Shown here in pieces: positions 1 through 5,537 of a stretch of 5,537 nt of DNA. The translations under genes were made by a program, and so were the position numbers. Each line of letters begins with the position of its first letter. Within the stretch, counting starts at the first letter, position 1. The DNA comes from DATJXG01 sp035500455 (GTDB taxonomy: Bacteria > Acidobacteriota > Terriglobia > Terriglobales > Acidobacteriaceae). Under the pieces are notes generated by a model. It had not been told where the DNA came from. It did no database searches and was given only the letters and a program-made list of their open reading frames with translations. The stretch covers positions 1 through 5,537 of the forward strand of contig DATJXG010000457.1 in the NCBI GenBank assembly GCA_035500455.1, written 5' to 3'.

Positions 1-150
1 CTTCCCGGATCGGCGGCCGTGATTGAGGCCGCAGGCATCGTGGCCTGGTCCAAGGCCGAACGCCAGGGGATTCACTTCACCCACATGAGCATGCAGAGTC
101 AGGAGATCATCCGCAACTTCATCCGCCATCTGGAGCTCTCCCCGAAGTAA
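1..150 (+). CDS. C-terminal fragment of a probable PilZ-domain protein (partial, 5' end outside window)
   Basis: Frame 1 is open from the first base to a TAA at 148-150 and gives 49 residues. The stretch GIVAWSK, then QGIHFTHMS, then a helix like EIIRNFIRHLEL, matches the usual end of a PilZ domain: a beta strand with a Trp, a 'G-I-x-F' strand, and a C-terminal helix packing on the barrel. PilZ domains bind cyclic di-GMP and pass the signal to motility, exopolysaccharide or other machinery. The RxxxR and DxSxxG ligand-binding motifs would lie upstream of the window, so binding ability cannot be judged. The neighbouring HD-GYP gene on the same strand is a c-di-GMP-degrading type, which supports the reading. 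The short length makes this a resemblance call, and another beta-barrel family is possible. Confidence 0.6.
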   Translation, partial: LPGSAAVIEAAGIVAWSKAERQGIHFTHMSMQSQEIIRNFIRHLELSPK

Positions 151-195
151 ACACGCGTTTCTTCATCCGCAATCGCCGGAATAACTCGTGAACGT

Positions 196-225
196 ATTCA
201 GAGTATCCGCATCGGGATACTGAAT
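196..225. other. Bulged inverted repeat (hairpin) in the gap between the PilZ-like gene and the HD-GYP gene
   Basis: AGTATCC (202-208) and GGATACT (215-221) are perfect reverse complements around the 6-base loop GCATCG. The stem continues with ATTC (196-199) pairing to GAAT (222-225), with AG (200-201) bulged out on the 5' side, giving 11 pairs. It starts 46 bases after the upstream stop codon. No T-run follows, so it is not a standard intrinsic terminator. It could be a factor-dependent terminator, an mRNA 3' end stabiliser, or a dyad operator for the downstream genes. The rest of 151-383 holds no gene I can support and no convincing promoter. Confidence 0.4.
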
Positions 226-383
226 GTCATGCCATCATCACTCACCGTATTTTGTAAACTTCATATCTTGTTGTGAACGGGCAGTTGCAAACTATGCCGG
301 CAGAGTGAAACACAAGCCTTCTACCAGAAACAACTTATGACGTTAGTAACCTTTCCGGTGCCACTTCGGATGTGCGACCGTAA

Positions 384-1421
384 GTGAACATTTGTCAGGA
401 AGGGCAGCCTCCGTTGTCGTCTCGAAGTGGGCAAGTCACAGGCACGATTCTGGTCGCCGACGATCAGCCTCCCAACCGGGAACTGTTGGAAGAACTTCTA
501 ACCGCGCAGGGATTGAAAGTTATCACCGCTCCTGACGGTACCGAAGCCCTTCATCAGTTCCAGCGAGAGACCATCGATCTCGTCATTCTCGACGTGATGA
601 TGCCCCACCTCAACGGCTTCGAGGTCTGCGAAAAAATCAAAAGCAACCCCGATACTTACCTCACTCCTATCATTCTGGTGACTGCGCTCTCCGACCGGCA
701 GGATCGCATTGACGGCATCAAAGCCGGGGCTGACGACTTCCTCACCCGCCCCGTGGACTCAATCCAGCTCGTTGCCCGCGTGCGCTCCCTATTGAAACTG
801 AAGCAGCGTACCGACGAACTGGAGCGGGCCGAAGCGGTATTGTTCAGCCTGGCGCGCAGCATCGAAGGCAAAGATCCTTACACCCACGGCCACTGCGAGC
901 GCCTGGCGGAGTACTCCTCTTCTCTGGGTGAGCACCTCAACCTCGATGAGGATCAAATCACCGCCCTGCGCCGCGCCGGCGTGGTCCACGACATTGGGAA
1001 AATCGCCATTCCCGATGCCATTCTCCTCAAGCCCGCCCGCCTCACCCCCGAAGAGTGGACCATCGTCCGTGAGCATCCGGTTGTGGGCGAGCGCATTTGT
1101 GCGCCGCTGAAATCGTTCCGCTGGGTTCTGCCCATCATTCGCCATCACCACGAAAAATTCGACGGGTCCGGCTATCCCGATGGCCTGTGCGGCGAAGCCA
1201 TCGATATCACCGCCCGCGTGCTGCAGATTGTTGACGTGTACGACTCGCTCACTACGGTACGGCCCTACAAACCCGCGTATTCCATTACCGACGCCTTGCA
1301 GACGATCAAGCAGGAGGTCGCCCGCGGCTGGTGGGATGCGCGCATCTTCGAGGAATTCGAACGGCTGGTGAGAAGCGGCACAGCCCAGTTTCTGGGGCGC
1401 GGTTCCGCCGCCGGACGCTAG
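384..1421 (+). CDS. Response regulator with REC and HD-GYP domains; probable cyclic di-GMP phosphodiesterase
   Basis: A cytoplasmic two-component output protein of 345 residues from the GTG at 384. Residues ~21-140 form a receiver: acidic pair D26/D27, phosphoacceptor D70 in LDVMMP, T100, and R122 in the 'TRP' position where most receivers have Lys-Pro. Residues ~150-335 form an HD-GYP domain: H170, HD dyad H202-D203 in HDIGK, H231 in REHP, H255-H256-E257, the signature G261-S-G-Y-P265, and D284 before VYDSLT. All expected metal ligands and the GYP motif are present, so it should be an active enzyme hydrolysing c-di-GMP to pGpG and/or GMP. It lies 50 bases upstream of a hybrid kinase on the same strand, its likely partner. 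The start is uncertain: the GTG at 384 has no clear ribosome-binding site, while an in-frame TTG at 414 sits 9 bases after AGGAAGGG and removes only 10 residues before the receiver. Confidence 0.95.
   Translation: MNICQEGQPPLSSRSGQVTGTILVADDQPPNRELLEELLTAQGLKVITAPDGTEALHQFQRETIDLVILDVMMPHLNGFEVCEKIKSNPDTYLTPIILVTALSDRQDRIDGIKAGADDFLTRPVDSIQLVARVRSLLKLKQRTDELERAEAVLFSLARSIEGKDPYTHGHCERLAEYSSSLGEHLNLDEDQITALRRAGVVHDIGKIAIPDAILLKPARLTPEEWTIVREHPVVGERICAPLKSFRWVLPIIRHHHEKFDGSGYPDGLCGEAIDITARVLQIVDVYDSLTTVRPYKPAYSITDALQTIKQEVARGWWDARIFEEFERLVRSGTAQFLGRGSAAGR
397..404 (+). promoter_or_regulatory. Strong Shine-Dalgarno sequence pointing to a TTG start at 414
   Basis: AGGAAGGG at 397-404 is a purine-rich match to the anti-SD. 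It is followed by 9 bases and then an in-frame TTG at 414-416 of the REC-HD-GYP gene. The farther upstream GTG at 384 is preceded by CGACCGTAA, which has no SD-like run. This favours initiation at 414 and a 335-residue product. The receiver domain is intact with either start. Confidence 0.4.
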
Positions 1422-1459
1422 TTCACGCCTTCGCCAGGAAGGCTGCACACAGATCTAAG

Positions 1460-1466
1460 AAGGAAG
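1460..1466 (+). promoter_or_regulatory. Shine-Dalgarno sequence that fixes the hybrid kinase start at TTG 1472
   Basis: AAGGAAG lies 5 bases before the in-frame TTG at 1472-1474. The open frame continues upstream to an ATG at 1331, but that would overlap the HD-GYP coding sequence by 91 bases and add 47 Arg/His-rich residues that look like an out-of-frame reading of that gene. The TTG start gives a short basic N-terminus followed directly by the first membrane helix, as expected for a membrane sensor kinase. Confidence 0.7.
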
Positions 1467-1471
1467 CCGGA

Positions 1472-4372
1472 TTGACGACGGGCGCCAAACTCGGGAAATG
1501 GGCTTCCAAGAGCCGCTGGCGGCTCTACCTTCTGTTCCTGCTGCTCATGCTCGTTCCCATCGCGCTCTTCGCCTACTCCGTCGGGGAACTGCTCCGCCAC
1601 CAGGCACAAAAGCAGGCGGTGGGGGAAAGCACGCAAATTGCGCGCGTCTCCGCCAGCCTGGTCGAGGAACATCTGCGTCAGAGCATGGCCTTTCTGCAAT
1701 CCATGGCCGGCCGCCGGTCGCTGCGCCAGGGCTGGGAGCGCCGCGATCTGGGTGTGGTGCAGTCGAATCTTAAGGAAGCCATCGGGCTGCGTCCGGACTT
1801 CACATTCATCAGCGTTTACGATCCTGACGGCACCATGCGCGCCATTTGCCCGCCCGACGATGCGGTGCTGAATCACAATTTCGCCTACCGCGACTGGTAC
1901 AAAGGCGTCGCCCGTGAGCGCAAGCCCTACGTCTCCGAGGTTTACCAGACCGCGGTTGCGCCCTACCAGCTGGTTGTTGCCATCTCGGTTCCTTTGCAGG
2001 ACGATCACGGCCGCTTCACCGGCATTGTCATGGCCGCGTACGCGCTCGATGCCATCAGCCGGCAACTGGTGAATGCCAAACTGTCGGCGGGCTGGACGAT
2101 TTCCCTGGTCGATCAGAACGGACGCCTCGCCGCCCGCCCCAATATCGATCCCTTCTCGCCTGCAATGGACTTGAGCGGCTATGCCCCGGTCCAGCAACTT
2201 CTCGCCGGCAGGGCAGGCGACGGAGTCTTTAGCCTGAACGGCACATCCATGTTCACCCACTACGAGCCGGTGCCGGATTACAGGTGGGGCATCATCGTGG
2301 AACAGCCGGTGGCCGCGGTGGAGGAGGGCATCGGCGCTGTGGAACGGCGAGTCTGGCTACTCGGGTTGCTGTTCCTTCTGGTCGGCCTGGGGTTGAGCGC
2401 CTTTTTGCGCTCGCTCTATGCCCAGCTCGAAACCGGCAACCGCTTCATGAATCTCTCGCTTGACCTGTTCTGCATAGCCGGGTTCGACGGCTACTTCAAA
2501 AGCCTGAACCCCAGTTGGGAACGCGTGCTGGGCTTCACTCGCGAAGAACTCATGGCCAAGCCCTACCTCGAGTTCACTCATCCCGAGGATCGTTCCGCAA
2601 CCGGCGAGGAAGCCGCGCAGCTCGTGCAGGGTTCAGTCACGCTCGCGTTTGAAAACCGCTATCGCTGCAAAGACGGGTCCTACAGGTGGCTGCTGTGGAA
2701 CTCGATCTCACTGCCCGGCCAGCAGGTGATCTACGGCGCCGCCCGCGACATCACCGAGCGTAAGCTGGCCGAGGAGGAGCGCGGGCGGGCTACCGCCAGC
2801 CTGGAATCCGCCAATCGTGAACTCGAACTCCGCAATCGCGAGGTGGAACGGGCCACCCGCCTGAAGAGCAAGTTTCTCGCCAGCATGAGTCATGAGTTGC
2901 GGACTCCGCTCAACGCCATCGTCGGCTTCTCTGAATTGCTGGCCGAACAGGCCTCCGGCGGCCTCAACGACAAGCAGAAGCGCTTCGTCGGCCACATTCG
3001 CCAGGGCGCCAGCCACCTCCTGCAGCTCATCAACGACATCCTGGATCTTTCCAAAATCGAGGCCGGGCAACTGGAACTGCGCAGCGAGGATTTCCCCCTC
3101 GAAGACGCTCTGCCCGAAGTCCTCTCTACGATTCGCCCGCTGGCAATGGCGAAGAACATCGGCGTGGAACATACCCTGCAGCGCGGCCTCTCGATCTATG
3201 CCGATCGCGTCCGCTTCAAGCAGGTCCTCTACAACCTGCTGAGCAACGCGGTAAAGTTCACTCCGCGCGACGGCAAAATCACCATCGAGGCTGATTCCGA
3301 TGGCCGTTCCGCTGTGATCTCGGTGACCGACACCGGCATCGGCATCAGGCTCGAAGACCAGGCGATGGTTTTCGAAGAGTTCCGCCAGGTCGAAGGCGCC
3401 GGCGGAGCCCACGCAGAAGGCACTGGATTGGGCCTGGCCATCACCCGGCGCCTGGTGGAGCAGCAGGGCGGCGCAATTTCCTTGCAGAGCGAACTCGGCA
3501 AGGGCAGCCGTTTCACCTTCACCGTGCCCCTGGGAGCGCAGGTCGCGCCCGCCGCGGAACCCCTCAGTGTTCCGGAGCATTCGTCGCCCGCCGCCAAATC
3601 CGCACGCGCCAAGCCGCTGATACTGGTGGTCGACGACGAAGCCGCGTCACGCGAGCTTCTGGCCAGCTACCTCGACGCCGACTTTCGCATCGTCATGGCA
3701 GAATCCGGCACTGAGGCCCTGGAGAAGGCCCGGCAACTGCAACCCGCCGCCATCACCCTGGACATCATGATGGCAAAGGGAAATGGTTTCGAGGCGCTGG
3801 TCGCCCTGCGCAAGACGCCCGAAACCGCCAACCTGCCCATCATCATCTTGTCGGTGGTAGATCAGAAGCAGGTGGGCTTTGCCCTCGGCGCCACCGATTA
3901 CCTCATCAAGCCGGTCAGCAAACCGGCGCTGTTGCAAACCATGCGCAAGCACTTGCCCCTGGCCGATGACGAGGATGCCGCCATCCTGCTCGTCGATGAC
4001 GATCCCAAGACCCTGGAGCTATTGGAAGAAACTCTGCGCGGCGCCGGCTACGAGACCCAGAGCGTACAAAGCGGGGCGCGCGCTCTGGAAGTGCTTTCCT
4101 CCAAGTTCGTAGGCGCGGTGCTGCTGGACCTGCTCATGCCCGGCATGGACGGTTTTCAAGTGATCCGCCACATACGCCAGAGCCAGAAGTTACTAGCCCT
4201 GCCCATTCTGGTGATGTCGGGCAAGCAACTCACCGCCGAAGAAATTAAGCTGCTCAATCGCGATACTCAGGCCTTCTTCCACAAGCATGAGTCATGGCAA
4301 CAACGTCTGCTGGATGAAATCGCGCGCGTGATTCAACCTTCCGGAAAGGCCAAGGCTGCGGCCAAGGAATGA
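1472..4372 (+). CDS. Membrane hybrid histidine kinase: TM-dCache-TM-PAS-HisKA-HATPase_c-REC-REC
   Basis: A 966-residue sensor kinase, numbered from the TTG at 1472. A basic N-terminus precedes membrane helix 1 (~18-37). Residues ~45-285 form an extracytoplasmic Cache-type sensor, with the typical RDWYKG and PYVSEVYQ stretches and a closing EQPVAAVEEG helix. Membrane helix 2 spans ~294-312. A PAS/PAC domain (~323-433) ends in DITERK, followed by a charged coiled coil (~430-462). HisKA carries H474 in SMSHELRTPLN. HATPase_c (~577-687) has N588/N592 (N box), D620 in DTGIGI (G1) and GTGLGLA (G2). REC1 (~717-830) has D721/D722, D764 and K813; REC2 (~837-954) has D842-D844, D886 and K938. No HPt domain is present. 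It should autophosphorylate on H474 and feed its own receivers and neighbouring regulators. Oddities: REC1 reads LDIMMAKGNG, lacking the usual Pro after the phospho-Asp; REC2 has Lys-His instead of Lys-Pro. The ligand is unknown. Confidence 0.95.
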   Translation: MTTGAKLGKWASKSRWRLYLLFLLLMLVPIALFAYSVGELLRHQAQKQAVGESTQIARVSASLVEEHLRQSMAFLQSMAGRRSLRQGWERRDLGVVQSNLKEAIGLRPDFTFISVYDPDGTMRAICPPDDAVLNHNFAYRDWYKGVARERKPYVSEVYQTAVAPYQLVVAISVPLQDDHGRFTGIVMAAYALDAISRQLVNAKLSAGWTISLVDQNGRLAARPNIDPFSPAMDLSGYAPVQQLLAGRAGDGVFSLNGTSMFTHYEPVPDYRWGIIVEQPVAAVEEGIGAVERRVWLLGLLFLLVGLGLSAFLRSLYAQLETGNRFMNLSLDLFCIAGFDGYFKSLNPSWERVLGFTREELMAKPYLEFTHPEDRSATGEEAAQLVQGSVTLAFENRYRCKDGSYRWLLWNSISLPGQQVIYGAARDITERKLAEEERGRATASLESANRELELRNREVERATRLKSKFLASMSHELRTPLNAIVGFSELLAEQASGGLNDKQKRFVGHIRQGASHLLQLINDILDLSKIEAGQLELRSEDFPLEDALPEVLSTIRPLAMAKNIGVEHTLQRGLSIYADRVRFKQVLYNLLSNAVKFTPRDGKITIEADSDGRSAVISVTDTGIGIRLEDQAMVFEEFRQVEGAGGAHAEGTGLGLAITRRLVEQQGGAISLQSELGKGSRFTFTVPLGAQVAPAAEPLSVPEHSSPAAKSARAKPLILVVDDEAASRELLASYLDADFRIVMAESGTEALEKARQLQPAAITLDIMMAKGNGFEALVALRKTPETANLPIIILSVVDQKQVGFALGATDYLIKPVSKPALLQTMRKHLPLADDEDAAILLVDDDPKTLELLEETLRGAGYETQSVQSGARALEVLSSKFVGAVLLDLLMPGMDGFQVIRHIRQSQKLLALPILVMSGKQLTAEEIKLLNRDTQAFFHKHESWQQRLLDEIARVIQPSGKAKAAAKE

Positions 4373-4776
4373 CGACCGTCTTAATTGCCGAAGATAACGC
4401 CGTGAACCGCGAGTTGCTGCGCGAGTTCCTCGAAATGCGCGACTACCAGGTGCGGGAAGCCGGCAATGGCCAGGAGGCGCTGGAGAGGATCCAAGAAGCC
4501 GTGCCGGATATCCTGCTCCTCGACCTCGGGATGCCGGTGCTGGACGGCTTTGCGACCATCCGCCTGATTCGTGAGAACCCGAAATGGGCCAAGCTCCCGG
4601 TGCTGGCAGTCACTGCTTACGCCATGCGCGGAGACCGTGAGAGAGTTCTGGAATCGGGCTTCGATGGCTACCTGTCTAAGCCCATCGACCCCGCAGCGCT
4701 TCACCGCGAGATCGACCGCCTGCTGAGCGGGCGCCCCCAGGAAAACACCCGCAGCCGCTCGGCTACAGCAGGTTGA
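4369..4776 (+). CDS. Single-domain response regulator (DivK/CheY-like receiver)
   Basis: A 135-residue protein that is essentially one receiver domain plus a short polar tail. Key residues are E8-D9, phosphoacceptor D52 in LLDLGMP, T82 in VTAYAM, and K104-P105 in YLSKP. This pattern, with the AYAM stretch, resembles DivK and other stand-alone receivers in phosphorelays. There is no output domain, so it acts by protein contact or as a phosphate shuttle or sink. Its ATG overlaps the kinase TGA as ATGA (4369-4372), a classic arrangement for translational coupling. AAGGA at 4364-4368 abuts the ATG too closely to serve as a normal ribosome-binding site, which also favours re-initiation. It is the most obvious partner for the kinase, whose own receivers carry atypical residues. 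Its 3' end overlaps the end of a minus-strand gene remnant by 14 bases. Confidence 0.93.
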   Translation: MTTVLIAEDNAVNRELLREFLEMRDYQVREAGNGQEALERIQEAVPDILLLDLGMPVLDGFATIRLIRENPKWAKLPVLAVTAYAMRGDRERVLESGFDGYLSKPIDPAALHREIDRLLSGRPQENTRSRSATAG

Positions 4777-4843
4777 AAGTTGCCAGGTAGATCTTCTGCC
4801 CATCCCCGGTGGGCACGATGAAGAGTTGGAACGAGCCGGCGCG
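4763..4843 (-). pseudogene. C-terminal remnant of a convergent gene, cut off by the insertion sequence
   Basis: Reading the minus strand, a TAG at 4765-4763 closes a frame whose last residues are FIVPTGDGQKIYLATFNLL, preceded by RAGSFQL. The alternation of strand-like segments with a GDGQ turn reads like a genuine protein C-terminus rather than a random frame. Further upstream on that strand the frame enters the insertion sequence and meets a TAG within about 40 bases, so no full gene can be formed here. I do not recognise the family. Its tail-to-tail overlap with the response regulator is short, as in ordinary convergent genes. The remaining, larger part may lie beyond the insertion sequence, outside the window. 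It could be a chance frame; confidence is limited by the short length. Confidence 0.4.
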
Positions 4844-4853
4844 AATTATCCAC

Positions 4854-4882
4854 TTGACATACCCATACTAACTTGATAGACT
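4854..4882 (+). promoter_or_regulatory. Strong sigma70-type promoter for the transposase, giving a near-leaderless mRNA
   Basis: A perfect -35 box TTGACA (4854-4859), a 17-base spacer, and a -10 box TAGACT (4877-4882, four of six consensus positions). The ATG at 4890 begins 8 bases after the -10 box, just where transcription is expected to start. The transcript would therefore have little or no 5' leader. There is no usable ribosome-binding site: GGAA at 4885-4888 is one base from the ATG. Confidence 0.6.
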
Positions 4883-4889
4883 TTGGAAC

Positions 4890-5537
4890 ATGAAGCACGA
4901 AGCGCAACACGAACTCTTCACGAACGAAGAAAAGGCCATCGAATTTTGGGAGAAGAAACGCTGGCCGGATGGCCCGGTATGTCCAAAGTGCGGCCTAGTC
5001 GGGCAGGCTTATAAACTGCAAGGCAAGAGCACTCGTCCCGGCCTGTGGAAGTGCAAGGGATGCCGTCAGCCGTTCACTGCGAAGATGCGTTCCATCTTTG
5101 AGGATTCCAAGATTCCGATGCACATGTGGATGTATGCCGTACATCTCATGTGTTCCAGCAAGAAAGGCATGAGAGCATATCAGTTCCACCGTATGACCGC
5201 TACGTTCTATGGTCGCAAGGTTTCTTATCGCACAGCTTGGTTCATGTTCCATCGAATTAGATTCGCCATGACTCAGCATCCATTCGTTGATAAACTCCAG
5301 GGCGTTGTCGAAGTGGATGAGACTTGGATCGGGCCGAAGCAAAAAGGAAGCGGCCTTCGCGGGACTAATCCTCTCGGTAAGAAACGTCCGGTAGTGGCGT
5401 TGGTAGAACGGAATACGTCAGGCAGTCGCGTGCGCTCGTTCCCAGTTGAGCGCGTTACAGTAGCGAACTTGAAGCCGATCTTGCAGGATCACGTGGAACT
5501 CGGCACGAACATCCAAACTGACGAGGCAACCGTTTAT
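4890..5537 (+). CDS. IS1595-family (ISXO2-like) transposase, N-terminal 216 residues (3' end outside window)
   Basis: The frame from the ATG at 4890 is open to the last base. A zinc ribbon is formed by C31-P-K-C34-G and C55-K-G-C58, followed by QPFT, as is typical of ISXO2-like transposases for DNA binding. Next come the family stretches SIFEDSKIP, HLMCSSKKGM and AWFMFHRIRFAM. The DDE-type nuclease domain starts at VVEVDETWIG, giving the first catalytic Asp D143; TDEATVY supplies the second, D211. The third acidic or Asn residue lies beyond the window. The usual 'IGGK' after the first Asp reads IGPK here. No frameshift or stop is seen, so this half appears intact. Family members are commonly about 300 residues, so roughly the last third is missing. 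The gene moves its own element and is unrelated to the signalling cluster. Confidence 0.9.
   Translation, partial: MKHEAQHELFTNEEKAIEFWEKKRWPDGPVCPKCGLVGQAYKLQGKSTRPGLWKCKGCRQPFTAKMRSIFEDSKIPMHMWMYAVHLMCSSKKGMRAYQFHRMTATFYGRKVSYRTAWFMFHRIRFAMTQHPFVDKLQGVVEVDETWIGPKQKGSGLRGTNPLGKKRPVVALVERNTSGSRVRSFPVERVTVANLKPILQDHVELGTNIQTDEATVY

Larger units (their letters stand above)
4844..5537 (+). mobile_element. Insertion sequence of the IS1595 family (ISXO2-like), left part only
   Basis: The region carries a transposase gene of the IS1595/ISXO2 type with its own promoter, and runs off the right edge. Base use changes here: the line at 5221-5280 has 26 G/C of 60, against 37 of 60 for the kinase line at 2821-2880. 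The exact left end cannot be fixed because the right terminal inverted repeat is not in the window. The end of the convergent gene remnant and the start of the promoter bracket it to roughly 4841-4853. IS1595 elements usually have short terminal inverted repeats and make 8-base target duplications. Confidence 0.65.

Noticed and set aside
271..298. Possible promoter TTGTGA, 16-base spacer, TATGCC upstream of the HD-GYP gene
   Set aside because: Only four of six and three of six consensus matches; too weak to call in an AT-richer gap. The real promoter for the cluster is not identified.
337..387. A 16-codon reading frame (ATG 337 to TGA 387) whose stop overlaps the GTG at 384, a possible leader peptide
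   Set aside because: No ribosome-binding site precedes the ATG, there is no attenuator-like structure after it, and such short frames are common by chance.
1418..2260. Long minus-strand open frame (280 codons) opposite the kinase sensor region
   Set aside because: It lies wholly opposite a strongly supported kinase frame, has low-complexity composition typical of the antisense of GC-rich coding DNA, and shows no recognisable domain. The same applies to the minus-strand frames at 2708-3580, 789-1448 and 4381-4803.
4798..4814. GC-rich hairpin (GCCCATC / GGTGGGC, 3-base loop) 21 bases after the last signalling gene, a possible terminator
   Set aside because: One pair is a G-T wobble, no T-run follows, and it falls inside the PTGDG codons of the minus-strand gene remnant, so the palindrome may be incidental to coding sequence.
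4995..5342. Minus-strand open frame of 115 codons opposite the transposase
   Set aside because: It is the antisense of the well-supported transposase frame and shows no domain of its own.

Overview
The window looks like chromosomal DNA from a GC-rich environmental bacterium. The style of the long hybrid kinase, the c-di-GMP genes, the non-ATG starts and an ISXO2/IS1595-type transposase would fit an Acidobacteriota or similar soil lineage. That placement is an inference: no rRNA or lineage-specific marker is present. All clear genes are on the + strand.

Layout. Positions 1-150 hold the last 49 codons of a protein that resembles the end of a PilZ (c-di-GMP-binding) domain. A 233-base gap (151-383) follows. 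It is visibly more AT-rich than the genes around it and contains a bulged hairpin at 196-225. Next comes a three-gene signalling cluster: a response regulator with a REC domain fused to an HD-GYP c-di-GMP phosphodiesterase domain (384 or 414 to 1421); a 966-residue membrane hybrid histidine kinase with TM-dCache-TM-PAS-HisKA-HATPase-REC-REC architecture (1472-4372, TTG start); and a single-domain DivK/CheY-like response regulator (4369-4776) whose ATG overlaps the kinase stop codon.

After the cluster the character of the DNA changes. A short minus-strand reading frame ending at 4763 looks like the last ~27 codons of a convergent gene. It is cut off near 4841-4853, where the left end of an IS1595/ISXO2-family insertion sequence appears to begin. 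The transposase gene starts at 4890 and runs off the window. It has its own strong promoter (TTGACA, 17-base spacer, TAGACT) placed so that its mRNA would be almost leaderless.

How the genes probably work together: the kinase senses an extracytoplasmic ligand through its Cache domain and possibly a second cue through PAS. It autophosphorylates at His474, and phosphate can reach its own two receiver domains, the stand-alone receiver and the REC-HD-GYP protein. The output would be c-di-GMP hydrolysis, with the upstream PilZ protein a candidate c-di-GMP effector. The domain assignments are read from sequence motifs; the signalling connections are inferred from gene order. I found no tRNA, rRNA, CRISPR array or clearly novel system. 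The most distinctive points are the disrupted convergent gene at the IS edge, the leaderless transposase promoter, and the degenerate phosphorylation-site loop in the kinase's first receiver.
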